Made by a program: the position numbers and the translations under genes | The notes under the pieces: generated by a model | What the model was told of the DNA's origin: nothing | The model's database searches: none | Seen by the model: the letters and a program-made list of their open reading frames with translations, nothing else | Shown: one piece after another, positions 36,291 to 46,925 of the stretch | How positions within the stretch are numbered: the first letter of the stretch is position 1 | How the letters are laid out: each line of letters starts with the position of its first letter | From: Cytospora piceicola | Taxonomy: Eukaryota > Ascomycota > Sordariomycetes > Diaporthales > Cytosporaceae | Assembly (NCBI GenBank): GCA_023375675.1 | Contig: JALQBC010000013.1 | Span: 806,001 to 870,000 of the forward strand | Length of the DNA: 64,000 nucleotides | Direction of reading: 5' to 3'

Positions 36291-37639
36291 ACATCATCCA
36301 GCTCCTGGCTGCTGGTTGTTGATAGTGGGCGGTGAAGTAATGGATGGGTGTTGGATTCGGTGGAAGGATGGATATTAGATGGACAGCTCAGCAGCGAGAA
36401 GGTCAACAATCATCGCATAACAACTGCAGCTAGCATACGCATTTCGTCTAGGGAAGCAAATACTATAAAACCTACATGTTCCCAAAGGGAGACCAACGAA
36501 GCTTTCCCCGCACTGTCACCATCCCGCGCTTCACGGTGTCAACCTCCGCCTACAGGGCGGGATACCGAGGCACGCATTGCGTGGACGTTTCTTTGTTTCT
36601 TTTCCTCTCTCTGTGTGTGTCGGTGTTCCACAGCTCCCTCTAACCTCGGCACGCCATCCAGGTTTTGATTTGTAGAGCTCCCCGCGGAGGCGTGGCTACT
36701 CTGGAAGCCCGTGGTCCGGGGAGTTTAGGGGTTGTGCCGGAGCTTTGGAGTGTGGCGTCTTGCCCGATGTCTGGTGGCCGATACGATACAGAGGGCAAAG
36801 AATGTCTACGTTGTTTTAGATTGATCGGTATAAGAATCTTTGAGAATGGGCCTCTCGCGGTCAACGTCAAAGTCGATTGTCTGGACTGCAAAAGAAGAGG
36901 GTTCAAAACTCAAGGGGGACGAGGGAGGTCGGGACTTGAAGGTGGCTTGCCGGAGTAGAAACGAACAGTGGTGGGGAAGTCCTCAGCTTGCCGAAATTGA
37001 CCCGAGTTCCGACATCATGTCTTCAACTTCACCTCGTCACCTTCACATTGACCTTCACATTCACCTTCGCCATGTTCAGAACAAAGAGCACAAAGCAGGT
37101 GCTCAAGCTCGTGTGTGTAGAGGTATTGATTTTCTGTTTCTTGATAAACCATGCTCATGGATCCCAAGTTCTGCAATGATCATGCTTCCTCCCTTTTTGT
37201 CAACATGTTGGTCGTACTCTTCATCCTACACTCCCCGAATCTTTGCCCACGCTTATGGAACGATCGCATTCCCCAGTTCCCAGTGTATTACTGTCTCCAA
37301 TGCGATAGCTCGACAGAGCCTCTGTACTCGTAAGTATGCCACATCCGTAGCTCGTTCATGGCAGCAGCTCTCTTCTTGGGCCACAGCCTGGTACCTGATA
37401 TCCCCCCAGCTCTAGGAAGCACCGTGGTTGCTGGTCTGCTGGACATTCATCGCCCGGTTGTCCACATTGGCATGCACCAAGATACCAGCTGCCTGGGAGA
37501 AAGATTCTTCTACAGGCCCAGAGGTGCCGCACAATATTGTATCGATCGTCAACGCTGGGACCGCCCACCATGCTTTCCAGTGTGCCGATGGGATCTTGAT
37601 CATGGATACCGTCGTCTCTGACGAAAGCCCAATTGCGAT
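36291..37639. other. intergenic region, coding status unclear
   Basis: Several frames of 60-190 residues overlap here on both strands, none with a domain, signal peptide or convincing splice structure. The 37356-37652 stretch is open on both strands. A decayed gene is possible but I cannot assign one. Confidence 0.45.
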
Positions 37640-38953
37640 TTAATGCCCCCACTGGCGCTGTAGACGAGGATAGATGAAATGATTATGGCGATCAGCTTGC
37701 GGACGCCTGCATAACGAGCAGACCCTGGAGAAGGGGCAGTCATGGTCAAATTCATGACTAAGGCTAGCATAGCAGTCCAATATCAGGAATCCAAACCACT
37801 GATTAAACTCTGTGGAGGGTTCTTGTAAGTGCCACATGTGGGATGTTGTAGCTTGTGCCAGATGATGAGCAGGCCTGGTGACGAACTCGAAAGGCCTGGT
37901 GTAGACCCTGCCTGCCCCCGGACCAAAGGTGATGGCATCGAGGGGAGGTCCCAGGATCTGCACTCCGTCTGGACGGGTGACCCCGTAGGAGTTGATCGAA
38001 GAAGACCAGGACCACATCTGAGTGATAGCCTTGAAGTCTGCCACGGGGCCGGATGAGACAAGCGTTCTGATGTTGTTGAGGTGAGCTCGCACTCTGTCCT
38101 GCATTGGAGTCGGTTGCATGTTTTCACCCATGTCAGGGTAGGCGATTGAGAAGGTCTTCAGCTGTGGGAGTTTCTCAACCAACTTCAAAAGCTGGCCGCG
38201 GGCTTGCGACTCTACACGCACGGTATGCATGTCTGGCTGTAGGCTCAGCTTGAGGGAAAAGAAAATTCCATACGAGATGCCAACGACAAGGTGGGCGAAG
38301 CGATCACAAAGGACAGGACGGCCCTCGAGGCAGCGGGGGTCGAAGTCGAAGTCGAAAAGAATCTTGTCGCAAGCTGCGTTCCACCAGATTTTACTTCCTC
38401 TCTGTTCGCCGCCATTGAGGAGGGGGATACTCGCGCGTGACTCGGCACAGAGCTGGAGGACAGCTGGGACTGTGGTTCGTTGCTTGACGATCGAGAACGA
38501 GATGATGCAGTCGTGTTTCTCGAGTTCGTACTTGTGCTTGGGGCAATGATCAGACTTGGCCTGGACGATCATCTCGTTGTCGTCGGGCATTGACAGCTTC
38601 CAAATTGTGTCGCGGATCTCAAAAGGAAGAACAAAGATGCCCGTGGTCTGAGTACCATTCAAGCATTTCTGGGCGTCCCTGAGGTCGACGGTAGACATTC
38701 TGGCGAACTGTGAAGGGAAGCTGTCAGCATTTTGAAATCAATCCCTGTATTGAGACAGACTTACACTTATGCGTGACTGTGGGAGGACAGAGAGCGAGGA
38801 GTTGTCGCGGAGCTCACGAGGAAGCCAAAACATACCCGTGCTCCGAGTATGTTTCACGCGCTTCTGGGTGTGCTTCTGGGCGCACTTCTGGGCGCACTTC
38901 TGGGGGCGCTTCTGGGCGCACTTCTGGGCGTCCTTCAGGTCGACGGTAGACAT
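37640..38953 (-). CDS. 2EXR-domain protein with duplicated N-terminal exon
   Basis: The core reading frame starts at 38698 (352 residues) and carries the 2EXR signature FVLPFEIRDTIWKL near its N-terminus, a fungal F-box-like motif of unknown function. Upstream, a second ATG at 38953 opens a related frame (MSTVDLKDAQKC start). It can be spliced in phase 0 through a 57-nt GTAAGT...CAG intron (38708-38764) into the core frame, adding 66 residues for a total of 418. The extra exon repeats the core N-terminus but has a KCAQ/KHTQ repeat expansion and a broken 2EXR motif. Both starts are possible: the short form uses the same intron as a 5' UTR intron. It is divergent from the second 2EXR gene at 39483. 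Confidence 0.75.
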
Positions 38954-39057
38954 TTTGGCGAACTGTGAAGGTAAGCTATCAGCATTTTAATATCAATCCC
39001 TGTATTGATGCAAACCTACAGTTATGTGTGACTGTGGGAGGAAAGAGAGCGAGGAGT
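38608..39057. repeat. tandem duplication of the 2EXR gene 5' end
   Basis: Copy 1 is about 38608-38802 and copy 2 about 38804-39057. A 136-bp core (38667-38802 and 38922-39057) aligns without gaps at a 255-bp offset and includes the start codon, the 5' intron and 5' UTR. Copy 2 is longer because a 12-bp unit (CTTCTGGGCGCA) was amplified at about 38865-38937. Confidence 0.85.
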
Positions 39058-39482
39058 GTACTGACAATTCTCTGCGTCTTGTTGTCTTGGTTGGAAGAAT
39101 TGCAGACCTTTGTGAAGCCAGCTTGAAGACTACAGGCTCGCTCTGGGGCTCACGCCGTACAAGGTACATAGAATAGCCTGCCGGCTTCTGGACAGCTCTA
39201 TATCAGCCTTGACTTTCTGGCTCGGCCATTGGTCAAGTGCAGTACCTACTTGAGTACCTAAGTACATGTATCAAAGCTGAGAAGAAAGTGGGTCGACACG
39301 TTAAATAGTTGTTAAGTCTGAAGTGGAAGCCTTTCACCTAGGTGCTTCTACTTTTCTACCTACTTTACAACACGTCCTTACTGTTGACGCATCGTCCATC
39401 AACACGCACAACTGGATCATCTCTTTAATCAACAGATTGCTTTCAGTACACCATAGGCAAACCATCCAAGTCAATCACAAAG

Positions 39483-40478
39483 ATGGAGGAGGATTTCGAT
39501 GAGTATGTCACGGTGGTTCGGGTTCAACAGTTGCCGCCAGGGCATCATCCGTCCCAAAAGCCAGCAACCCTAGTGAGTCCGACAGCCAAAGAGGCCAAGA
39601 AGCCTACAGACTTCCCATACTTCAGTTCCCTCCCTCCTGAGCTTCAAGACGAGATCTGGGACTATACAGTCACGAATGTGGACCAGAGGATTTTCCACGC
39701 CAAGCTTGGCCCAGTGCAGCGTCAATACAATATTTCCTTCTGGAACTGCCCCAAGCCCCCCGCAGTTCTTCATGCCTGTCAAGCTTCCCGAGCTCTTGCA
39801 AAGAAGCGACTGTCCCTCATCTTCAACGATAAGGAGGGGAATGGGACGTGGTGGAACCCTGAGGTCGATATCCTCTACTTCGACAGCGACGTACGCACCA
39901 GTTGGAGCCTGGCAAGATACAACTTGATCAACAAGGGATTCAACTTGTCCATCCAGCGTATTGCCATCGACTGGCGAATTTGTCTCACCACTCTGACACC
40001 TCGACGAGCAACAGCACCTGGAGCTCAGCCGTACGATGGAGACAAGGACTTCACTCGTTTGATCGCACGGTTCCTGAAGGACTACCCCAGCATCAAGTCC
40101 ATTTACATTTTCTTCCCCGAGAAGCAGCCCATCAACATATTTCGCGCTTCTGAGCCAAGTGCGATCAAGACTATCCCCATCGCCGGTCTTACCGACATCA
40201 CCAATGAGAGCATACTGCTTGGCGATGGCATCAGCCGTCTCCGTACATGCGTTTGCAAGCTCTCGTGCCCCATTTTTCGAGGATATTGGTTCAAGAAGCT
40301 GTGCAGTGACGCCTCCTGGCTCGAAAAGATTATCAACGACAAGACGATCGACTTGGAGACCCGACAGTTCACAATGCACCGAGCGTGGCCCGCTGGCTTG
40401 GATTTGAGTGGAACGAAAGTAACCAGTCATCTTCCTCGGCCTGGCCAGAACGGATGGCGCAACGACGTGCCAAACTAG
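39483..40478 (+). CDS. 2EXR-domain protein
   Basis: Single exon of 331 residues with ATG at 39483. The 2EXR motif lies at about residues 44-65 (FSSLPPELQDEIWDYTV). The rest follows the usual 2EXR protein plan, with a WWNPEVDILYFDSD stretch that has a counterpart in the neighbouring gene (WWNAACDKILFDFD). It is transcribed away from the 37640-38953 gene, sharing about 530 bp of upstream sequence. The two are paralogues but quite diverged. Function of 2EXR proteins is unknown; they are strongly expanded in some Sordariomycetes and Leotiomycetes. Confidence 0.85.
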   Translation: MEEDFDEYVTVVRVQQLPPGHHPSQKPATLVSPTAKEAKKPTDFPYFSSLPPELQDEIWDYTVTNVDQRIFHAKLGPVQRQYNISFWNCPKPPAVLHACQASRALAKKRLSLIFNDKEGNGTWWNPEVDILYFDSDVRTSWSLARYNLINKGFNLSIQRIAIDWRICLTTLTPRRATAPGAQPYDGDKDFTRLIARFLKDYPSIKSIYIFFPEKQPINIFRASEPSAIKTIPIAGLTDITNESILLGDGISRLRTCVCKLSCPIFRGYWFKKLCSDASWLEKIINDKTIDLETRQFTMHRAWPAGLDLSGTKVTSHLPRPGQNGWRNDVPN

Positions 40479-42655
40479 GCAGGCATGCCAGGAGAACATT
40501 TTAGATGGTCCTTGAAGGTGGTAAGTTACTCTCCATCTATCAGCCAGGTAGAAATGCTCCAACTTCAGCTGACTGGAAGAAGAAGGGAACACCAACGATC
40601 AGACGAAATTGACAGGATGTAAACAATGTTCAACGTCCTACGAGATCACGACAATCGATGCGGGTAACAAATAAGGTGACTGCATGTGGGATCCAAGAAT
40701 CGAGAACGAGACAATGCTACTGTGCGAGCGGAAGGCTCATACATGTACTTCAGTCTTGAAGCTACGAACGAGACGATTTTCATAAGACACGTGGTCATAG
40801 GCTACGTGATACAGGATACAGAGGTTTGCATGAGTATTGAAGAGTTTGTAAGATGTAGATGTAGGGGAGATGACGGGGCAGATGGAGCTTCATGCAAGGG
40901 CTCTCTAGGCATCGGCACACAGCCTCAGCCTCTCAGGAGCAGATATCGAGCCCAACTGCCCAGTGTGGTCAACGTCGGGCTGAATGCCGCAACAGCGGGC
41001 GTATGGGTGTAATAGAATGACAATACAGACAGAATGCCATGATTTTAAGAAACAAGTGCAACTCCGAATGTTCAGGAATTGTGTAAGCCTTGACATTACG
41101 TTACACCTAGACCACTTCAGAGAGGGCCTCGACACTGGGTAGAAGATTTGCGAACTCTATAATTACTTGCCCACTGTTACCTCCAGACTTCCTGAAATTA
41201 ATCCAAGAACGGCCACCCGGGAATAGAGTGCCCGTTTGTGCCGCATATCTCATCTTTCCAAATAATCCAGGAACCCTACCCCCTAATTACACCGGGCGTC
41301 CGAATACTCGACTAGTAAAACGCGGGCCCCGTTATACCCTTTATATATCACACCACGTTGAGCTGCATAGGGATGTATGCATTCCAAAGGTTTTGGATAT
41401 TTCTTTAGGTAATAATTATCACAGGTAGATCCGTCCAATGCCCTCTGCCATACCCCCTATGTCACTTCGGCTTCTTTACTTCGCATTCGCAATCCTCCTC
41501 ATAGTCGGAGTTGCAACGACCCCAGCTGCACCACTACATCATGATTGATTGATTTCGCAAAGTTCGGAACCTTGGGACGAGTGTTCTGTTGTTTTGTTCT
41601 GTGCTCCAAATTTGCTTTATTTTATGCTGTGTGCAATGTGGTGTGTATGGTCTGTTGTGTGTTTTGGTTCCTCAGGCTTCCTTCGCATAGGTCATGTTTC
41701 TTACTCTAAGTGTATGCTTGGTAAAAATAAAAAGGAGTGTCCGAGAAAACATTCGCAGATCTTCGGCGGCTTAATATACATGGGTTGGGGGGGGGGGGGG
41801 CGGATAGATAGTAACCGTGATTGAGTCTGTAGATGCATGTGAGCTGCTACGGACGAGCTACTTGCTAGCGATCGATTTGAATGACTGCCTAGATGAGCTG
41901 ACGATGTAAATACTGGGGCGGATGGATAACAATCGTGATTGAGTCCGCAGACGAGCCACTTGCTGGCGATCAACTTGAGTACCCTAGGGTAGACTGAATG
42001 ACTGCCCAGATGAGCTGACAAGTAAAATACCATGTTAGGTAATATTACTGAGCTACTTGCTGGCGATCCGACAGCCAACGGGATGGCATAGCGGCAAGAT
42101 AGGGGAGACATCCTCAGTTGTATGGTCGAAAATTGGTGTGATCTTGTTCGGTTACATATGAAACTGACCGGATAACGCTCAACGTTCTCTTCGAGACCTG
42201 CGGACTTGATTGCTTGTCGGGCATACTCTGGTGAGACTTTCATCCTTGTTTTCACCCTGTCCCATTCTGGATTGATACGCACAGATACCTTGGAGAAAGC
42301 AACATTGAAATTGCAAGATTTCCCTGGGTCGAGCTAGCCGAGCGCAATGCACGTTAGTCGTCTGAGCGGCTGGGGTTGTCTTCTGATTTGTTGGCAGGAC
42401 ACAGGTGCATGAAGCTATCCCTCCTTTTGACCGATACCGACTCGAGGATCATTATCAATGCACCACGGCCCAACGTTGGTTCCAGCCTGCCAACATAAGT
42501 AAGTATGCAGGCGCCCAGATGAGGGGTACAATAAATGCGCGACGCCTGTTCTGAAATGATAATTCCCATCCTTCTGTCGTTCTCCCTCATCACTTGGCTT
42601 CCAGTCTAACTCCCACATCATATCAACAACCGAAGACCTGAACCCTCAACTGATC
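40479..42655. other. intergenic region with possible gene relic
   Basis: No intact gene is supported. A short minus-strand stretch near 42160-42290 reads RINPEWDRVKTRMKVSPEYARQ in pieces; it looks protein-like and ends at a GTCAGT donor-like site, so it may be one exon of a decayed gene, family unknown. A G14 run lies at 41787-41800. Nearby, copies of a GAGTC...GATGAGCTGAC segment at about 41820-42020 form an imperfect duplication. Confidence 0.45.
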
Positions 42656-43657
42656 ATGGAGGACCATAGCCTGCGAAAGCTCGCGAAATGTTCATATGGC
42701 GTTGCCGACCAGCTCGCCGTAGTCGTCGTCGAGGATTTCAGCCCTGATATAGCCATCTCCGATCTTCAGAACGCCGTCAAAGGCACCGGTGCTAGAGGTT
42801 GGGATGTATACTTCGACGCGAACTCATTGATGACGACTTTGGAGGTCAAATTCGAGGACAAGGAGCGCGCGGAATCATACATTGCGAAATTCAATGCTTG
42901 GGTGTGTTCAAAGATGCCATACAATGTTCATAATGCTCAATAATGGAACAGAGATAACCTTTCTGATACGTCACTTGTGACTAACACCAATCTAATCCAG
43001 GTCCTTGGACTCGAAAAGATGGAACTGAACGCTAGGCTGGCAACTGCTTCCAACGACGGTCAGTCGAGCCCTACCGTGACCTCCCTGGCGACAGGCCGCG
43101 CCTACACACCAACCTCGACCACGGCTGACGGCCTGTCTGAGACAGCTTCGACGGTAGGCATCGGTCTGCTTTCCGATGATGTGCCATGGCCTGGGAAGAC
43201 GTACAAGATCCGGCATCGCGAATCTCGTCGACTGATCACGTTAGCTGAAGGAACACTCCGATTGCAGCTTCCGGAGGCTACGAAAGCGACTGGTGGAACT
43301 TACTGGTTCTGCGCTGAAAACAACGGCTGGTGGGGCTTTCGAAACTCTATCTCAGGAACATACATAGGATATAGCGTTATCACATCGGTGGATTATACCG
43401 CCACCACGGGAAGATTTACGGCAAATACGCAACAATATGGGGCTGAACAGTGTTTTTGCATCCGGCGCCATCCAGAAGGGGGCTATGTTATCCTTGTGAG
43501 GTACCTCAAAGAAGGGCTTCGCCAGATGGTGGTCAACGAGGGAACGGGGCAACTAGTCGCAAAAGCACATGGGAGGTACAGATTTTCCGAAGAGGCAAAC
43601 GATCCAGTGCGGAATGAAGTCCTTGGTGAAGCTCAATGGTTGTTCGAAGAAGTTTAG
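42656..43657 (+). CDS. hypothetical protein with C-terminal beta-trefoil-like domain
   Basis: Two exons, 42656-42901 and 43001-43657, joined in phase 0 across a 99-nt GT-AG intron with a CTAAC branch site (near 42981); 300 residues. The N-terminal 80 residues look like a small alpha/beta domain (VVVVEDF... WDVYFDAN... LEVKFED). The linker is Ser/Thr-rich. The C-terminal half (about residues 150-300) has the alternating pattern of lectin- or fascin-like beta-trefoils, with YKIRHRESRRLITL, WFCAENNGWWGF and YVILVRYL. No signal peptide is present, so it is probably intracellular. Inference: a fungal ligand-binding protein; the specific family is not recognised. Confidence 0.75.
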
Positions 43658-43956
43658 ATACGGGGTTTTACTTTATGTACTTGTGGTGACACTTCTCGTT
43701 CCTTGGACGCGCAATGGGAGCAGTAGACAGGAATATCGAGAGCACTTTCACATGAATCTTGGAGTAACCAGGAACTGGAGCATTTCCTGAATGCAAGACT
43801 TTTTATATGGTTATTCTCTCTTATCTCAATTATTGTTATTATTATCGAGTTTGTAGATAGAAACCACCAAGAACTTATCGCCTGGTTCCAACATCAAACA
43901 ATGGACCTTCCGGGGTCAGACTACATCTCATGCGACTCCCAAGCCATTGTAAAAAG

Positions 43957-44514
43957 TCAAAGCGCCCATCCGCATTCACCCGTAAGGCCACCGAACGAAT
44001 CAGTCAGACCTCTCCCAATTTGGAGATTCCAGCTGACGAAGTAGGCCCAGCCGCCCAGGTCCCCACACTTCTCATCTAGGAGCTGGTTGACAAGCTTGTA
44101 ATACCCAACACTGAGAGGTAGTTCGTAGGAAGGGTTGTAGTTACAGACATATAGCTGAGTGGTCTGCGATTTGGTCCACTCTCTCCAAATATAACCAGTT
44201 CGGTTGAACGCCCTGCCAGGATCGATCGTGTGTTGGAGGAATTCGCCCTCGAGGATGTTTTCGATATCATTTCTGCTGATGTTCGGGCTAGAAGGGTTGC
44301 TGCACCCGTAATCTGCTATTGGCAGCCCAATAAATTCGTAAGTACCGTTGGCCGGAGGCATAACATCTGATCGTTTTGATGGGTCTGGCAATGGGGTCAT
44401 GGTAAAGGCGGGGATGGATGTGGTGTTGGTTGTCTGTCCCCTTCTTGTCCGAGTCGTGGAAGTGGCAACACATGCGACTGCGAAGATACTTGGCAAATAA
44501 TATGCAAACCGCAT
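43957..44514 (-). CDS. small secreted cysteine-containing protein (effector-like candidate)
   Basis: Single exon of 185 residues. Residues 1-20 form a signal peptide (MRFAYYLPSIFAVACVA). The mature part has four cysteines (in YGC, YVC, EKC and GEC contexts), enough for two disulfides, and several NxS/T sites. The chain is Tyr/Trp/Gly-rich, typical of a compact secreted fungal protein. No known domain is recognised. It lies tail to tail with the beta-trefoil-like gene in a gene-sparse accessory stretch. Inference: secreted, possibly acting outside the cell or on a host; no evidence on the target. Confidence 0.7.
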   Translation of the reverse strand: MRFAYYLPSIFAVACVATSTTRTRRGQTTNTTSIPAFTMTPLPDPSKRSDVMPPANGTYEFIGLPIADYGCSNPSSPNISRNDIENILEGEFLQHTIDPGRAFNRTGYIWREWTKSQTTQLYVCNYNPSYELPLSVGYYKLVNQLLDEKCGDLGGWAYFVSWNLQIGRGLTDSFGGLTGECGWAL

Positions 44515-44962
44515 AGTGTAGACTTTGCTTGCGTCAAGTGTCTTTTCTTGGAATTATTAAGGAGATAAATTCTGTGTCCACCCTTGTAAAGGTCGATATT
44601 CTTGTGTTGGGTTTGATACCTTGGAGGTACTGGAAACCTTGGAGTTTTAAGGGCTTTTATAATTTGCAGAGGCTTATACCTAATAATGTCACTATCATTG
44701 TCGATAAAGCCAGCCAGGCTTCACCCTGTGATTTGGATTCTACTCTATTATTCATTGGCGAAGGTAAAAGGGTAAGAGTCACACTTTAAGACCAGAACAG
44801 GCTGTTGTGACCAATGGTATAGATATACATAGATATTTGCGAGAGTCAATGGCCAGTTGAGCAACTCAGGCCTTGATGAGCGCTATCGGGTTAAGGATCT
44901 ATCGACATCAAGATATTATCGTCGTTGGCTTCAGTGTTCTCATCACAGATGCCTGTCTACAT
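44515..44962. other. intergenic region
   Basis: Promoter side of the small secreted protein and 3' side of the next minus-strand gene. Nothing else is recognisable. Confidence 0.55.
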
Positions 44963-45784
44963 CTAATCTAAGAACTGCACAAAGCCATGCTGCCAATTTA
45001 ACTCGTGCCTCAGCTCATGGATGAGCATCCGGATCTCTCCCTCAGTAGAGCCTGACATGACATACACCTGATTGGGCCCGTATTCGGTGTGGTCAAACAT
45101 AACCGTTGACAGCACCATTCCGCGTCCCGTCTTGTCCCTCTTACCCCACTCCCACTCGGCCACAGGTGTGCGTACTACAATAATGGCTCGTCGCCACTCG
45201 CCCCGAGGCACGTCGTAACGCTGAATATACCAGTCCTTGCCGTTGTTTTCACGTGCGGCGATCTCGGCCCGCTGATGCGCGACGCAGCGCTGTACGGCGG
45301 CATCTTCTTCGGCCTCAGTGGCTACCCGCTGATGCGCGACGCAGCGCTGTACGGCGGCATCTTCTTCGGCCTCAGTGGCTACGACCGTCTTGGTCCTACG
45401 AGTAGTAGCCAAAAACGGGGTAGCGAAAAGCCCGTACTTGGCAGCCTCCTCCTCCGAGTTTGTTGTTGTCACAGGCGGCAGAGAGTAGACGTCTAAGCGC
45501 TCGTAATCAGCGCCAGAAGTTTGAAATCTGTCTTTAAGCACGTCTTTTTCAAGCGTGAGCGCAACTGTCTCCAGCTCGTAGGGAGTGGTAAGAGAGGCGG
45601 TGTAGTAGACTTGCAGAGAGGGTCGGGGGCGCGGCTCTGTTGGTATGGCGTTGCTGTCACAATCGTCGGGGTCAGGCATTAGTTGCCGTATGGGTGAGTA
45701 CACAGTGACGAGCGGTACAAAAGGGTCCGAGTGCGATCTGAGTGTTTCAAGCCGCGTGCCTAGATTAGGACATTTGACAGGCAT
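44963..45784 (-). CDS. hypothetical protein with HExxHxxNxxH motif and internal 19-residue duplication
   Basis: Single exon of 273 residues, ATG at 45784. A 19-residue segment (VATEAEEDAAVQRCVAHQR) occurs twice in tandem, encoded by two identical 57-bp units. Near the C-terminus, HELRHELNWQH (residues 256-266) fits HExxHxxNxxH, close to the metzincin zinc signature HExxHxxGxxH. The protein ends only seven residues later, however, with no Met-turn, and has no signal peptide. It could be an intracellular metallopeptidase-like protein, a truncated one, or a chance match. A missing 3' exon is possible. No closer family is recognised. Confidence 0.6.
   Translation of the reverse strand: MPVKCPNLGTRLETLRSHSDPFVPLVTVYSPIRQLMPDPDDCDSNAIPTEPRPRPSLQVYYTASLTTPYELETVALTLEKDVLKDRFQTSGADYERLDVYSLPPVTTTNSEEEAAKYGLFATPFLATTRRTKTVVATEAEEDAAVQRCVAHQRVATEAEEDAAVQRCVAHQRAEIAARENNGKDWYIQRYDVPRGEWRRAIIVVRTPVAEWEWGKRDKTGRGMVLSTVMFDHTEYGPNQVYVMSGSTEGEIRMLIHELRHELNWQHGFVQFLD
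45269..45382. repeat. perfect 57-bp tandem duplication
   Basis: Units 45269-45325 and 45326-45382 are identical base for base. The length is a multiple of three, so the host frame stays open. Identity implies a recent event, and the units are too short to be expected RIP targets. Confidence 0.95.
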
Positions 45785-45927
45785 CTCTTTGATTGTGACT
45801 GCAGGTTGTGCTTGAGTTAGTAACGAATAATGTTGTTGTTGAGAGCGACGCGAGCACGGCTGTAAGTGCCATCTGACCCTAACCCTGAGTCAACTGGTGA
45901 CACCTGGCTGACAGCCCTACCTGCACC

Positions 45928-46158
45928 TTAGATTTTCTTCCAAGGGCCCTTCCGTTTCCCTTTCTGTTCCTCTTCTTTTCCCTTTAGCGATGATTCGATT
46001 GACATTCGTAATATACCTGATTTGAGAGCCTTAGCCTCTTGTATGTCTCGTACCGTGACACGCGGGGTAAATGAGATGTCGGGGTCAGGTGAACCTGCCT
46101 TTGCGTGCGCTTTTAACCAATGTGTAAGGATTTTGTGTATTGCACTGTCGCGCACCAT
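45928..46158 (-). CDS. possible small basic protein or terminal exon (weak)
   Basis: A 76-residue ATG frame with protein-like composition (HKILTHWLKAHAKAG..., then a Lys-rich end GKRKGPWKKI). It could be a complete small protein or the last exon of a gene whose 5' part is lost. No domain is recognised. Confidence 0.28.
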   Translation of the reverse strand: MVRDSAIHKILTHWLKAHAKAGSPDPDISFTPRVTVRDIQEAKALKSGILRMSIESSLKGKEEEQKGKRKGPWKKI

Positions 46159-46925
46159 AAGGATGCTTCAATGTTGGACTGGTGCCAGGGGTTGTTACGT
46201 ATCTGATGCTGGAGTGTTACAAGGAGCAGACCAGCTGGTGGCATGAAATGCTTCACAAGCTAGTCCACGATGGAAAGAGCGGGTCGACTATTGTCTTCAA
46301 GCCTCAGCTTTTTAAAGAGTGGAGGGCGTGCTTTGAAGAAGGCGAGTGGAAAGAGGTATTCGAGGGGAAGGGGACAGAGGGAGAGAGATTGTATCTATTT
46401 ATCCAAGCCCCAGATGCTGATAGAAAAGTGTTGCAAGTCCGGTTGATCCTGACTGCCAGGTTGGGCTCCGCAAGAGTCGGTGGATTGTGCAGAGTAGAAG
46501 GAGTAGGATGTACATTTGTTGCATGCTCGATAGGTATGTGTTTTGAAAACTTCAATGTTGGGAATTTACTCGATTAGTTTTCTTCATCTTCATCTCAAAC
46601 TGTAATTGTGCCCAGCGTATATAAAGGTTATAATTGCTTGCCGCTTTCATGTTCTGGAAACTCTCTGTTTGATAGTAATATGACACGCATTTGCATGCGT
46701 TGATAAGACTGAACTATATATGAATTTATTTACAAGAATAAAAGCCAATCCCGGACTTTGGTATCGGAAAAGCAGCCCAACTCCCAACACCACCGCCATT
46801 TAAGTATCGCATTAGACTTCTCTTGCATATCTTGGCCTATTCATATAGCCAAAGAAAGGCGTTATACATTAGTGAAATAGTTATATGCACCTGGAAACTT
46901 GTCTCGAATTTCCCCTGAGCGGTAA
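46159..46925. other. intergenic region, one weak frame
   Basis: A plus-strand frame from ATG 46206 to 46577 has protein-like sequence in its first half (YKEQTSWWHEMLHKLVHDGK) but no recognised domain and a poor second half; it may be a gene fragment. The rest is AT-leaning 3' flank of the P450 gene. Confidence 0.4.

Noticed and set aside
37356..37652. Region open on both strands, considered as a cysteine-containing small gene
   Set aside because: No ATG context, signal peptide, domain or splice evidence favours either strand.
39570..40595. 341-residue minus-strand frame opposite the second 2EXR gene
   Set aside because: Antisense shadow; the plus strand carries the recognisable 2EXR motif.
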